DNA of 64,000 bases. It comes from Moniliophthora roreri. Its lineage: Eukaryota > Basidiomycota > Agaricomycetes > Agaricales > Marasmiaceae. Shown one piece after another: positions 34,430-45,003 of this stretch. The stretch lies in assembly GCA_001466705.2 (NCBI GenBank), contig LATX02000175.1:1-64000 (forward strand), in the 5' to 3' direction. The notes below the pieces were generated by a model. It ran no database searches. It had not been told where the DNA came from and was given only the letters and a program-made list of their open reading frames with translations. The first letter of the stretch is position 1. Each line of letters starts with the position of its first letter. Position numbers and translations under genes: made by a program.

Positions 34430-35791
34430 TTACTGTTCTCCGTCTCCGTAGATGTCGTCGTCGTAGTCACCCCCGTAGAGATCGTAGTTAGGAGGCCGTG
34501 TGCTCCCGGGATTGTCCGTTCTAGGAAATCGATGCGGCCTTCGTCGGAGACTACAATGCCAAGGTATATGCCCAGGCGCAAATAGTCCGCACTCCTTGCA
34601 ACGATAGCTCGGACAGTGTCGGGCGCGGTGGTACGCCACTCTGCACACAGGGCACAGAGAAATTCGTGAACTTCCTCTACGGTCGCCCGCCGTTCCGCCT
34701 GTTCCAGAGTTTCGGAGACGATCTCGTCGTCCCATACTGAAGCTGGTTCCACCGTACCGGGTGGAACTCCAGTCGGCGGGACTATATCGGGTCGGGGTCC
34801 AGTCACCCCAGGCGTTGGTAAGCGTTCTCGTGTCGAGCGGTACTCCAGGGTTGGCACGGGCGATGTCTCGGATACTGACAAACGCTGGGTTGAATTGTCC
34901 GTTTGCCAGGAAAGGTACTGTGGAGGGGGCGAGGGGTTCATCGTTGACGTCGAAGGGGTTGAAGGGGTCTGAGGGAGTGGGTGCTGATGGAGGCCTGGAC
35001 TGAGGTTTGGGGGTCGAAGGTTCGGGGGTCGGAGAGGGAGATGCCGTGGCGACGCCAATGGACTGGGCGTATATGGGGCTCGAATCCCGACTTGTGCTGT
35101 CAGAGGGGTAGACGAGGTCGGAGCCGGTATCGGAATTGGGTTCGGATTTGATGGGATCAGGATCGGCGGGGGACTCGAGCTTGGGGACCACGGCGGAGGG
35201 ACCAGCCTGCCGAGGTAAAACAGGCTCTGTTCTGGTATGACGGGGGCAAAATTCGTGCTGATCGCGGGCAAGCTCCACAGCTGCCCGGATCCTTGCATTG
35301 TACGTTGTCGCTGCTCGTAAGAATTCTGGACTATTTGGATTTGCGTCGCAAACGTCCGGGGAGAGGGAACCTAAACGGGGCACGGAGATAGGGAGTTGTG
35401 GTTCAAAGGGTGTGGATCGAGGAGGGAGAGAAGGTACCGTCATCGGCCCCTGTAGGATTAATGGGGCTGGTCCTGCGGCCACTGCATTGAATGCCAGATT
35501 AGCCGCGTATACATTTGTCTCCTCAATGATCGCATTGAGGGAGGCAGGTTGGGCCCGAAGTCGAATAAGACCATCAACGGCGTACTGTAGGTGGGGCTGT
35601 CCCACAGACGCGTTTCATAGGGCGTCGTCGTGTCCTCCGGTATTGACCAAGAATAAGAGCTCGAAGGGAGAGGGATGAAAGGGTCCCGTATACGTGACGT
35701 CGTCGGTAAAAGCAGAGATTCCGGGGGGAGTGTCAGGCAGGCTGCGGACGCTGTAAGAACTATTGCTGGAAGAGCCAGTATCATGAGACAT
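34430..35791 (-). pseudogene. Family B third ORF after pol: gag-like protein with two CCHC knuckles
   Basis: 453 codons starting at the ATG at 35791, only 20 bp after the pol stop, with one in-frame TGA (35615-35617) where element C has CGA. The N-terminal 110 residues (TYTGPFHPSPFELLFLVNT, AVDGLIRLRAQPASLNAIIE, LQGPMTVPSLPP) are clearly homologous to the ORF at the same place in element C. The middle is Pro/Ser-rich. The C-terminus holds two zinc knuckles (34553-34654): CX2CX4HX4C then CX2CX6HX4C, followed by an acidic Tyr/Asp tail. This layout resembles a Gag with a nucleocapsid, yet a normal gag also exists upstream. Its role is unknown. A second long open frame overlaps it (34291-35298). 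Confidence 0.75.
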
Positions 35792-35811
35792 GGTGGGGGA
35801 TGAGTTCTTCG

Positions 35812-38800
35812 CTACAACTTGTTCTTGACTATATAGTCAAGGTACAGGTCCATCGCGTGTTCTAATTGTGGTTTGGTTTTCCACTCATTGTGGGACGAAT
35901 CGAATCCTTTCCAGGACACGAGGAAGCGTCGTGGTTTCCACAGCGGCTTGTGACCGATGATAGCTTCTATCTCGAACTCCTCGTGACCCTCTATTATGTC
36001 CGGCGGTGGTTCTAAGAAGTTTCGCCCATGTGCTTCAGTTTCCTTGTATGGCTTTAACAATGCAGCGTGGAAGACGGGGTGGATTTTCCACTGATGCGGA
36101 AGTTTGAGCCTGTACGTTACCGGTCCCATGACTTTATCGATAACAAAAGGTCCTTCTCGTTTGGGAGAGAGCTTCTTGCTTGGATATCCGAAGTCCAGAT
36201 TTTTCCCTTCTAGCCAGACCTTCTGTCCTTCTACGAATTTATCCGTCCCTTTCTCTGCCCTTTCGATCATCTTTTTCCGTGCTATCTCCATCATTCCTGC
36301 TACGTCTCCTCGTAATTTCCACAGTCTATTCAGTCGTTCCTCTACAGATGGGACAGAGGTCGGTTCAAATGCGGTGGGTAATGGTCTCGGGTTGTAACCC
36401 ATGATCATGAAGAATGGGGAGTTCCGTGTTACGGAGTGAGTTCTATTGTTGTGGGCGAATTCTGCCATATGCAGGTAGGAGCTCCATTCAGTCTGTTCCT
36501 TCGAGCAGAACATCCTCAGGTAAATTTCCATTTCCTGGTTAACTCTTTCAGTTTCTCCATCGCTTTGCGGGTGATAAGCGGTACTCATCGCATGTTTTAC
36601 TCCCAGAAGCTTCATTGTTTCTTGAAAGACAGCTGCTGCAAATCTGGGGTCTCGATCTGATATAATCTTGTCTGGTAGTCCGTAGCGTTTGTACACGTTT
36701 CGTAAAAGAAGTTCTGCTGCTCGAGGGGCGTCCAGCGTTTTAGTGCATGGAATGAAAATTACCCCCTTCGAAGACGAATGGTCTACCACGACCATGATGG
36801 TATCAAAGCCATCTGACTCCGGCAGGTCCGTCACCAGGTCCATCGTGATGATCTGAAAAGGAGTCGCGTTGGGTACTGCGGCAATCGGGTGCAGTCCGAC
36901 TTTCGTCGGGTGGGTGTTAATCTTCATTTGTTGGCAGACCGCGCAGCCATCCACAAAGCTCTTCACGAACTTGGCCATCCCCGGCCACCAGTAATCTCGT
37001 TGAACCAAATCCAGAGTGCCGAACTGTCCCGGGTGTCCGAACGGTTGTCCCTCGTGGATCGTTCTCGTGATGTCTCTCCGTAGCACTACATCGTCTGGAA
37101 CGTAGATCCGTCCTCGATACCGTATGAGACTATCGTTCACTTCCCAATCTGATAACGCCGATTTGATCAGTGGCAATCCTTTCGTGGTTAACGATTCTAA
37201 TGTCATCTTGTGAAAGTCATCGGATCCTAGACAATCTCGTAACTTAGCTTGCAAGTCCAGATTGATAACATTGATGAATAGTCGTTCCGGTAAGAGGATG
37301 ACATCATCGTTATCGTCGTCGACCCCTTTAATATGATCGTCTCTTCGCGACAGTGCGTCCGATTGAATCATTTCCCGTCCTGGGACGTGTACCAGTCGTA
37401 GATCAAACATCGACAAAATGAGGCTCCAGCGCGCTTGTCGACGATTCAACTTCTGTGCTGTCCGGAAGTAAGTTAAGTTCTTATGATCACATAGGACGGT
37501 CACCGGGTGAGGTCCTTCCATCAGATAGTGCCTCCATGTTTGCAGCGCTCGCACGATCGCGAAGAGTTCTCTATCATAGATCTCGTAGTTCCTCTCCGTT
37601 GCGTCAAATGCGTGCGAGATGTATCCGCATGGGTGCAACTCTCCGTCCGGACCTTCTTGGCGTAAGACTCCTCCCGATGCCCATTTCGATGCGTCGGTTT
37701 CAATAACGAAGGCCCGTGTTGGGTCAGGTAGTCGTAGAACAGGTTCTTGTTGAAATCGCCGTTTCAGCGTGTTAAACGCTTGATCGCAGTCCGTGGTCCA
37801 TTTGAAGGGCGTCCCTTTCTTTGTTAGGTCGTAGAGTGGTTTCGCAATTGCCGAGTAATTTCCGATGAATTTCCGATAGAAGTTCGTAAATCCCGTAAAG
37901 CTTCGTACCCCCGTCACGGTTTTCGGTGCTGGCCAATCGCTAATTCCCGATAATTTGGTAGGGTCCATCGCGATTTGTCCTGGCTTAATCACAAGTCCCA
38001 GGAAGTCGATTTCGGCGACGTCGAACTTGCATTTATGAGGTTTCAGGTACAGGTCTTGCTCCTTTAATCGTTGTAGGAGTCGTATAGTCCGTTCTCGGTG
38101 TTGCTCCTTGTTTTGCGAGTAAATCAGGATGTCGTCCATATATACTAAACACCATCCTTCAGCCATGAAGTCCTGTAGTACATCGTCCATAAATGCTTGA
38201 AAGGTTGCTGGGCTGTTCATTAATCCGAAGAACATAACAGTGGGCTCGAACAGCCCCCTGTTAGTTTTGAATGCAGCCTTCCATTGGTCTCCGTCTTTGA
38301 TCCTGACGTTGTTGTATCCATTCCGAAGGTCTAACTTGGAGAATATTGTAGCGCCGTTTAGCCTGTCGATCAGATCGGAGACCAAGGGTAAGGGGTACAC
38401 ATTCTTTACTGTCCCGTGGTTCAGTCGTCTGTAATCCTGAGTTGGTCGTAACTTCCCTTTCTCCTTTTTCCCTACGAAGAAGAATGGTGACGCCATCGGA
38501 GATTTGGACTTCCGAATGTATCCTTTTCGAAGGTTTTCTGCGAGGAAGTTGTCCAGTTCCGCCTGTTCCAAAGCCGTGAGGGAGTAAACCTTGCAGTCCC
38601 GTGGAGTGAATTCCGGTTTGAGCTCAATTGCATGATCGTACGATCGTGATATCGGGAAGCGCTCCGCTTCTTTGTCTTCGAACTGTCCTTGATACTGAGA
38701 CAGATATTCGGGTATCGTCGCGGTTGTGTTCGGATGTTCTTTATCAGCGTTGTGTTGTAGTCTTTGGGACGTGGACAACTTAGCTCTGATATCGACTCGG

Positions 38801-38891
38801 TGAATGAGTTCTTCCGGCGTTTCGCTATCCAGAATCCCCATCACGCAGGGAATCTTAATGTATCGCTTCTCCGGGAATATAGTTCGTCCAG
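35812..38891 (-). CDS. Family B pol (RT-RNase H-integrase-chromodomain), element A, partial
   Basis: An uninterrupted frame of about 1025 codons, cut at its 5' side by the N at 38892 (protease missing). RT: FFVGKKEKGKLRPTQDYR, MFFGLMNSPATFQAFMDD and YMDD (38131-38142). RNase H: IETDASKWASGGVLRQEG and [17 protein letters not shown]. Integrase: a His/Cys zinc region around HPGQFGTLDLVQRDYWWPGM and CAVCQQ, catalytic MDLVTDLPESDG, IISDRDPRFAAAVF and the ETERVNQEMEIY Glu. Chromodomain at the C-terminus: RRFLVSWKGFDSSHNEWK. Stop TAG at 35812-35814, 20 bp before the third ORF. The lack of stops suggests a recent insertion. Confidence 0.93.
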
Positions 38892-38892
38892 N

Positions 38893-40256
38893 TTAGCTAA
38901 TACAACATTCGAAATAGATATTAGGGGTGGCGGGGAGAGCGTCGGCCTCTTCCGCCACTTCAAAAACCCTCTGCTTCCATAATGTCCAGAATCTCCGTCT
39001 GTTTTTCCACGTCTTGTTCTCGTACGATGGCCCGGATCTTTGCGTAAGCTTCTCGGGTGCTGAGTTTCTTCTTTTCTTCTTTGACTTCTCCATTTTGCTT
39101 CGTCGGGCAATCCCGAGACATGTGCCCTTGTTTGGCGCATCGGAAGCATCGTCCATCGGCCATATACTTCTTTTGTTCTTCATCACTCAGCTGATTGGTC
39201 ATGCGATTGATCGAAACCTTCTTTTTCTTTTCATCGGTGAGTCGGAATCTCTTCGGTTTCTGGACGGCTTCATAATACTTGTATTGTTCGTCGTATCTGA
39301 TTGCTGCTTCGTACCATCCTTCAAGGTCAGCAGGTCGACCCTGCAGCTGATTCAGGATTTTCGCTGATAGGGAGTTGGGTAGTCCTTTGCGAAAGATGTG
39401 GATGAGCGCCTGATCGTCATATCCGGATTCATCGGCCATAACTCGGAAATCGTTTACATAATTATCGGCGCGGTCCGTCATTTTTGCTTCTTCGATTCAG
39501 ATCTGTGCTTCAGCCTGTATATCGGCCGGTAGATAATGTTTTTTGAACTCATCTTTGAGCGCCTGAAACGTCAGGGGTGTTGCCCCACTTTTGGGTTCGA
39601 AGATCTTTGCGCTCTGTCCGTTTTTCCAGGACTCAGTGTTCTTCCCTCGTAAATAGGACAGCAGGAATAGGCACTTTTTTTTCGTCGTTATCATATTCAG
39701 TGGGGTGCATGCGGAGGTAAATCTCTGTCTCCATTAGGAACCTCTTGGTGTCCTTCCTGTCCCCTTCGAAAGGATCCGGTGTCGCAACCTTCGATCCCTT
39801 GTTCTTCTTCTTCTCCATTTCCTCCAGGACCGCAGTCGAGATCTCTATCATCACATGCCCTCTCTCGGCTTGGGTTTCGGGGTTGAGCTGCCACCTTCAG
39901 ACATCGTTTCTTCTTCGAAGGCGCTGAAGAATGATGAGCTGGTCGATTCTTCTAGTAAGTTCGCGTTCTTCTCGTCGGGGGATCCTGAGTTCTCGTTCAC
40001 AGGCGAGCCTGGTTCTGTGGAGTCTGGGGTCGAGTTGTTCGATGTCTCTTCGACTTTCGGTTCTTCGATGTCGGTCATTTCTTCGTGCCCAAGCAATTCG
40101 CTCGCGTGTCGGAGAGCGCTCTGACGGTGGTGGCGGGTTATAATTGTACGCGAAGTCGATGCGGGGTTCCCCGGGATTGCGATTCCTAGTTTCGCTAGCC
40201 GTTCTGCTAAGGAGATGTCTTTGTCGATCTTTTCTTCCTGCTCCGCAGTCAGTGGC
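38893..40256 (-). pseudogene. Family B gag (element A), frameshifted
   Basis: Gag with the capsid-like region (PDPFEGDRKDTKRFLMETEI, LSYLRGKNTESWKNGQSAK), the segment from MTDRADNYVNDFRVMADESG, and the zinc knuckle CFRCAKQGHMSRDC. Against element B it has a lengthened T run near 39680 that shifts the frame, a TGA at 39497-39499 where B has CGA, and a deletion near 39855. It ends at the G-GGT-TTT slippery site (38963-38969) just before TGA. Positions 38893-38959 are the start of pol in the -1 frame. Confidence 0.85.
38963..38969 (-). promoter_or_regulatory. Putative -1 ribosomal frameshift site, family B gag/pol (element A)
   Basis: The heptamer G GGT TTT (XXXYYYZ form) lies directly before the gag stop TGA at 38960-38962. 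Pol is open in the -1 frame from this point. Confidence 0.7.
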
Positions 40257-40257
40257 N

Positions 40258-41041
40258 TATCCTTTTCGAAGGTTTTCTGCGAGGAAGTTGTCCAGTTCCG
40301 CCTGTTCCAAAGCCGTGAGGGAGTAAACCTTGCAATCTCGTGGGGTAAATTCTGGTTTGAGCTCGATTGCGTGATCATATGACTGCAATATTGGAAAGCG
40401 TTCGGCTTCTTTATCTTCGAATTGCCCTTGGTATTGAGACAAGTACTCGGGTATTGTCGTGGTCGTAACCGGGTGATTATCGTCAGCGTCGTGCTGTAGT
40501 TTCTGGGAGGTGGACAACTTAGCTCTGATATTGACCCGATGAATAAGTTCCTCTGGTGCTTCGTAGTCCAAGATCCCGGATATGCGAGGAATCCTGATGT
40601 ACCATTTATTGGGGAAAGTAGTTCGTCCCGTGGTCCAATCCACGCTGGGATTGTACTTCCGTAGCCAGGGTAGTCCCAAAATAACTTCTTCGCTTCCCAA
40701 GCCCGAAATGAAGAAGGTATCCGTTAGCCGTTTAGTTCCCACAGTGTATGTGGCCGTTACTGATCTTGTAATCCATGCCGTTTTGTTGGCCGTCCCATCG
40801 ACATTGAATACCTTGATTCGATGGGGTAGCTTCGTTTGTTCGAGGCCTAGTTCCGAGGCCTTTTCAGGACTCATGAAGAGTCCTCCTGCTCCAGAATCTA
40901 GGAGCGCGTTCGTTCCGACTTTTCCTATTTCGTTGTTGTAAACAAGGGGAATGTGCATAGAGTTTCGTGACTGCTTAGCTAATACAACATTTGAAATAGA
41001 TATTGGGGGTGGCGGGGAGAGCGTCAGCCTCTTCTGCCACT
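40258..41041 (-). pseudogene. Family B pol N-terminal part (protease, start of RT), element B
   Basis: Continues from gag in the -1 frame. The protease has NALLDSGAGGLFMSPEKASE (DSGA catalytic motif), then LGSEEVILGLPWLRKYNPSV, then the linker and the RT entry region ELDNFLAENLRKG, where the N gap cuts it. The frame is open over the visible length, so it is a gap-truncated rather than an obviously dead gene. Confidence 0.82.
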
Positions 41042-42358
41042 TCAAAAACCCTCTGCTTCCATAATGTCCAAGATCTCTGTCTGCTTCTCCATGTCCTGGT
41101 CCTGTACAATGGCCCGGATTTTTGCGTAGGCTTCTCGGGCACTGAGCTTCTTCTTCTCTTCTTTGACTTCTCCTCCCTGTTTCGTCGGGCAATCCCGAGA
41201 CATGTGTCCCTGTTTAGCGCATCGGAAGCATCGTCCATCGGCCATATACTTCTTTTGTTCTTCGTCGCTCAGCTGATTGGTCATGCGGTTGATTGAAACC
41301 TTCTTTTTCTTATCGTCAACGATCTGGAACCTTTTCGGTTTTTGAACGGCTTCGTAGTACTTGTATTGTTCATCATATCGGATTGCTGCTTCATACCATC
41401 CTTCAAGATCAGCAGGTCGACCCTGCGGCTGATTCAAGATCTTTGCCGATAGAGAGTTGGGTAACCTCTTGCGAAAGATGTGTATGAGCGCTTGATCGCC
41501 GTATCTTGATTCATCGGCCATAACTTGGAAATCGTTTACGTAGTTGTCGGCACGATCTGTCATTTTTGCTTCTTCGATTCGGATCTGTGCTTCAGCCTGT
41601 ATATCAGCCGGCAGATAATGTTTTTTGAACTCATCTTTGAGTGTCTGAAACGTCAGGGGTGTTGCCCCACTCTTGGGTTCAAAGATCTTCGCACTTTGTC
41701 CATTCTTCCATGATTCGGTGTTCTTTCCTCGCAGGTAGGACAGTAAAAATAAACACTTCTTTTCGTCGTTATCATATTCGGTGGGGTGCATGCGGAGGTA
41801 AATTTTGGTCTCCATTAGGAATCTCTTGGTGTCCTTCCTGTCCCCTTCGAAAGGGTCCGGTGTCGCGACCTTCGATCCTTTGTTCTTCTTCTTTTCCATC
41901 TCCTCTAGAACCGCAGTTGAGATCTCTATCATCATCTGGGTCTGAGTCCAGTCCTCCCTCAGCTTGGGTTTCGGGGTTGAGCTCCCACCTTTGGACATCG
42001 GTTCTTCTTCGAAGGCGCTGAAGAATGATGAGCTGGTCGATTCTTCTGGTAAGTTCTCGTTCTTCTCGTTGAGCTTCTCTGAGTTCTCGCTCGCAGGCAA
42101 GTCTTGTTCTATGGATTCTGGGGTCGAGTTGTTTGATGTCTCTTCGACTATCGGTTCTTCAGTATCTGTCGTTTCTTCTTGCCCAAGCAGCTCGCTCGCG
42201 TGTCGGAGAGCGCTCTGACGGTGGTGGCGGGTTATAATTGTACGCGAAGTCAATGCAGGGTTCCCTGGGATTGCGATCCCTAGTTTCGCTAGCCGTTCTG
42301 CTAGAGAAATATCTTTGTCGATCTTTTCTTCCTGCTCCGCAGTCAGTGGCGACCTTGG
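41042..42358 (-). CDS. Family B gag (element B)
   Basis: An open frame of more than 400 codons. The upstream limit is an in-frame TAG near 42384; no good ATG occurs before residue 80, so the start is uncertain. It has a basic/acidic N-terminus (EEKIDKDISLAERLAKLGIA), a capsid-like domain (PDPFEGDRKDTKRFLMETKI, PLTFQTLKDEFKKHYLPADI), a basic linker and a CCHC zinc knuckle CFRCAKQGHMSRDC (CX2CX4HX4C). It ends EAEGF-stop with the slippery heptamer overlapping the last two codons. Confidence 0.85.
   Translation of the reverse strand, partial: PRSPLTAEQEEKIDKDISLAERLAKLGIAIPGNPALTSRTIITRHHRQSALRHASELLGQEETTDTEEPIVEETSNNSTPESIEQDLPASENSEKLNEKNENLPEESTSSSFFSAFEEEPMSKGGSSTPKPKLREDWTQTQMMIEISTAVLEEMEKKKNKGSKVATPDPFEGDRKDTKRFLMETKIYLRMHPTEYDNDEKKCLFLLSYLRGKNTESWKNGQSAKIFEPKSGATPLTFQTLKDEFKKHYLPADIQAEAQIRIEEAKMTDRADNYVNDFQVMADESRYGDQALIHIFRKRLPNSLSAKILNQPQGRPADLEGWYEAAIRYDEQYKYYEAVQKPKRFQIVDDKKKKVSINRMTNQLSDEEQKKYMADGRCFRCAKQGHMSRDCPTKQGGEVKEEKKKLSAREAYAKIRAIVQDQDMEKQTEILDIMEAEGF
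41045..41051 (-). promoter_or_regulatory. Putative -1 frameshift site, family B gag/pol (element B)
   Basis: G GGT TTT immediately before TGA (41042-41044). Identical in position and sequence to elements A and C. Confidence 0.72.
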
Positions 42359-42419
42359 AGGCGTCGTGGTGAGTGGTGCCTAAACCTCGATGGGTCGGCA
42401 ATCGGACAGCTTGACCTTA

Positions 42420-42812
42420 TGTTACGTCACTTGCGCAGCAACGTCAACAACCTCTACAAAACCCGAAGGCAATGAAGAGTTTCTAAGGTTCAAGTTCGAG
42501 TTTGCTCAGAGGTTTCTGAGGTTCTGAGTTCCAGCGGTTCTTTGCTAGCACAAGGTATGATTCAACCAGGTCAAGCTGGAGAGCTATGACCCAATCGTCC
42601 AGTCTTAAATATGTACAATGTATGTACTCGTTTGTAACTACTAGAACGTCTTGGAAATGTATCGAACGATTAGTAAAGTTACATTGGAGTCTTTATCGAG
42701 TTTATAGAAGAAGAAACTGAAAAGAGAAGCATGGTCAGATGATAGTACAGAGAGAACACGGTCCACATGATAGTTTACAAGAGAAAAAGAGAAAAAGTCT
42801 GTGTTCGTAACA
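42420..42812 (-). mobile_element. Family B 5' LTR (element B)
   Basis: 393 bp, plus-strand TGTTACGTCACTTGCGC..TTCGTAACA. Similar to 33904-34279 but slightly longer, with several indels. On the minus strand the sequence after it starts ATAAGGTCAAGCTG, the candidate primer-binding region. Confidence 0.88.
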
Positions 42813-43200
42813 GTACCAATACCTGCAGAATATGCATTTTACATATAAAACTCTTCTAGGGTTAAGATATGGGAGCCTGAGACTGACAAGGAAATAAAGA
42901 CTCACCATATGATTTCAGATGTGCACTCCAGTTTCACATACTTATCAATCCTATGGGAAAGAAGGGCAAATATAGAGGTGTGGATTGGGTGGTTGAATGA
43001 AATAATCTGTACTCAAAGGTAAGTCACTAACTTACAATCACTATGATAAGGACTCACAATTTATATATGAACATAATAAGTCTATAGTGGGAAGTTTTCA
43101 AACTCTACCAAGCAAAATTGGACAGTGGAATTCATTTGAAAGGTGGTCAAAAAACATTGTGGACAGCAAGCCTGCTTATCTCAAATTGAACCTGCACTAT
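42813..43200. other. Probable upstream part of the helicase pseudogene; nothing else seen
   Basis: No clear motif. The plus strand just before 43200 looks coding in places and likely holds the degenerate N-terminus of the RecQ-like gene. Confidence 0.35.
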
Positions 43201-44028
43201 TGGTCTATCATAGAAAGGATGTAATTAGTGTGAATCATACTGGTGGTGGTAAAACACTATTGTCCTGTATCCCACTATGGTTGGCATTGGAGGGAAGGGC
43301 TTGACAAGATTGCTGTCATGGTTACACCACTTACATTGTTGGGAAAGCAGAATGAGAAACATCTGTATGATATGGGTCTACTATGTATTGCAGTGAGCCA
43401 GGAGAATAATGTAGTGCAGACATACAAGGTGTGTGAAATCATGATGTCAATGCTTCTACTCCTAACATTTGTTGTTCAATTTGAAGGACATAGCATCAGG
43501 CAAATACCATGTAGTTGTCATCAGTTCTGAGCTTGCAACACAAGGGTTCTTTCTCCAACTGTTGAAGGATGTAAAATTCCAGTGCTGCCTTCTCTGCTTC
43601 ATTTTCAATGAGGGACACTGCACCAGTCTGTGGGTTGAACCTTCTGTCCTCAGTACCTTGCTCTCAGAGAATTGAGGTATTTTATCCCTAACACAATCCC
43701 TTTCTATGTTGCCTCAGCAACCTTACCATCAACTTTGATATATGACATGAAGCAAATTCTTTACCTCCAACCCACAACACAATCCTTCATCTGCTCTAAT
43801 GACCAGCCAACAATCACTCTCTGCACAAAAAAAATGCAGCACTCTATTGCTTTCTACAGAGACCTTGCCTTTTTGATTTTGGATGACCTCACAATCAACC
43901 AAACACCTTCCTCTGCCAAATTCTTGGTTTACTTTGACTCTACAAAGGCATCTGAGGCAGCCACAAACTTTATTCAGTCATGTCTCCCTTCTGAGCTACA
44001 AGAGAAGGTGAAATGGTTTCATGTAATT
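43201..44028 (+). pseudogene. RecQ-like DEAD/DEAH helicase, truncated and degenerate
   Basis: ATP-dependent DNA helicase of the RecQ-like type. Visible motifs in order: RKDVISVNHTGGGKT (motif I, 43239-43256), DKIAVMVTPLTLLGKQNEKH (motif Ia), an intron-like break near 43430-43480, DIASGKYHVVVISSELATQG, NEGH at 43617-43628 (motif II, with Asn replacing the usual Asp of DEGH), RYFIPNTIPFYVASATLPS (motif III, 43712-43729), KMQHSIAFYRDLAF, and KFLVYFDSTKASEAATNF followed by EKVKWFH. The frame shifts at the intron and at a TGA at 43672. The second RecA-like domain is cut off by a family C LTR at 44029. Such genes are often multicopy in Agaricomycetes. Confidence 0.82.
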
Positions 44029-45003
44029 TGTCTAAAATAAGACTAGTGGAAAACTACCCAAAAAGATGACCTCCAAAAGTCTAACTTGAGTAGTTGTGCA
44101 AGTGTGGATTGACATGATCAGAGTCACCACACTTAGAATGCCAACAAAACTCTTAGCTAGGTTGATTCTCTTATTGAAGCAATCTACTTCAAAGTGTTCA
44201 CCTCCAAAGGAGTATAGATGGGTTTTATAAGGGTGTATATTCAATCACACAAACACATACACAAGAACACAGTGCACAGAGCACAAACACAAGAGCTACA
44301 GTCCTATACAAAGACTTGATTGCCAATATAGTCTGACTCTATGGAGTTCAAGACTTCCTTAAGACAACTACAGCACACAGCCTACTGGAAAAGTCCTAGA
44401 CCAATTTCTACAAAGAGTTCAGCACAGGTACACCCTTTGCTAAGACTCTAAGTGTGTCACAACCTGATACACACACAGGCCACACTCCAAGTGCCCAAGG
44501 CTCCTTGATGTAAAGTGTCTCTTAGAAAAGTGCTAAATGCACTAAAGATGTTACTCTTTGTCTCTTATGATGCAAGTTCATTATCAGATTTCTATCTCCC
44601 TGGAGTCACTTAGGACCAATCTCCAGAGCCTGAAGTGAGGAAGAAAAACTGGAATGGCACACACAATTATACACCAAACAAACTCTTCATGTATTCACAA
44701 TCAGAGGGGGCAGAGTTACTTGAGTACATATGAATATCTAGCTGTCCTTATATACAGTCCACAGAATATATCTACAGAAAAATATAAATAATGTCCAATA
44801 ATCCAGAAAATAATAAAAGAGTGACTGAGATGCTAAAAGAGGGAGTATTCAGATGTCATAGAGTCTGGCCACTAGGGTATATGACTATATCTGCATAGGT
44901 ATCTACTTCTCCAAGTGGTCTGAACTCTATAATTTGGGTTTTCTCTTTTCTAAGTCAGGTATCTATAAGCAGATGGGTGTATCTGTCCCATATCCTTACA
45001 GCA
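44029..45003 (-). mobile_element. Family C LTR, minus strand, inserted in the helicase gene
   Basis: The plus strand starts TGTCTAAAATAAGAC and ends CCTTACAGCA, the inverse of the LTR at 787-1793. It is preceded on its element's internal side by the purine tract (CTAGAAAGGGAAA, minus strand). The flank outside the LTR is TAATT. It truncates the RecQ-like coding sequence. Confidence 0.72.

Larger units (their letters stand above)
33904..40256 (-). mobile_element. Family B Ty3/gypsy element A (3' LTR to gag, gapped)
   Basis: Minus-strand order: gag (38960-40256), pol (35812-38891, with roughly 345 bp missing at the N at 38892 judging from the colinear element B), a third ORF (34430-35791), then the 3' LTR (33904-34279). 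The left flank is AGTCC within a SINE-like repeat. It runs into an N gap at 40257 on its 5' side, so its 5' LTR is not seen here. Pol is the best-preserved retrotransposon frame in the window. Confidence 0.88.
40258..42812 (-). mobile_element. Family B Ty3/gypsy element B: 5' LTR, gag, start of pol
   Basis: A second copy, about 90-95% similar to element A by eye, cut at the N at 40257. Minus order: 5' LTR (42420-42812), gag (41042 to about 42400), and the protease and start of RT (40258-41041). 40258-40631 overlaps 38518-38891 of element A in content, and 40976-42340 overlaps 38893-40256. The outer flank GTACC does not match the AGTCC of element A, so it is better treated as a separate insertion joined by assembly gaps. 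Confidence 0.85.

Noticed and set aside
34291..35298. 335-codon minus frame as the true third ORF
   Set aside because: Only the overlapping frame aligns with the element C protein and carries regular CCHC knuckles; kept as a separate question instead.
34430..35791. ORF3 as an envelope gene
   Set aside because: No signal peptide or transmembrane segment; zinc knuckles and a Pro-rich centre point to an RNA-binding or Gag-like protein.
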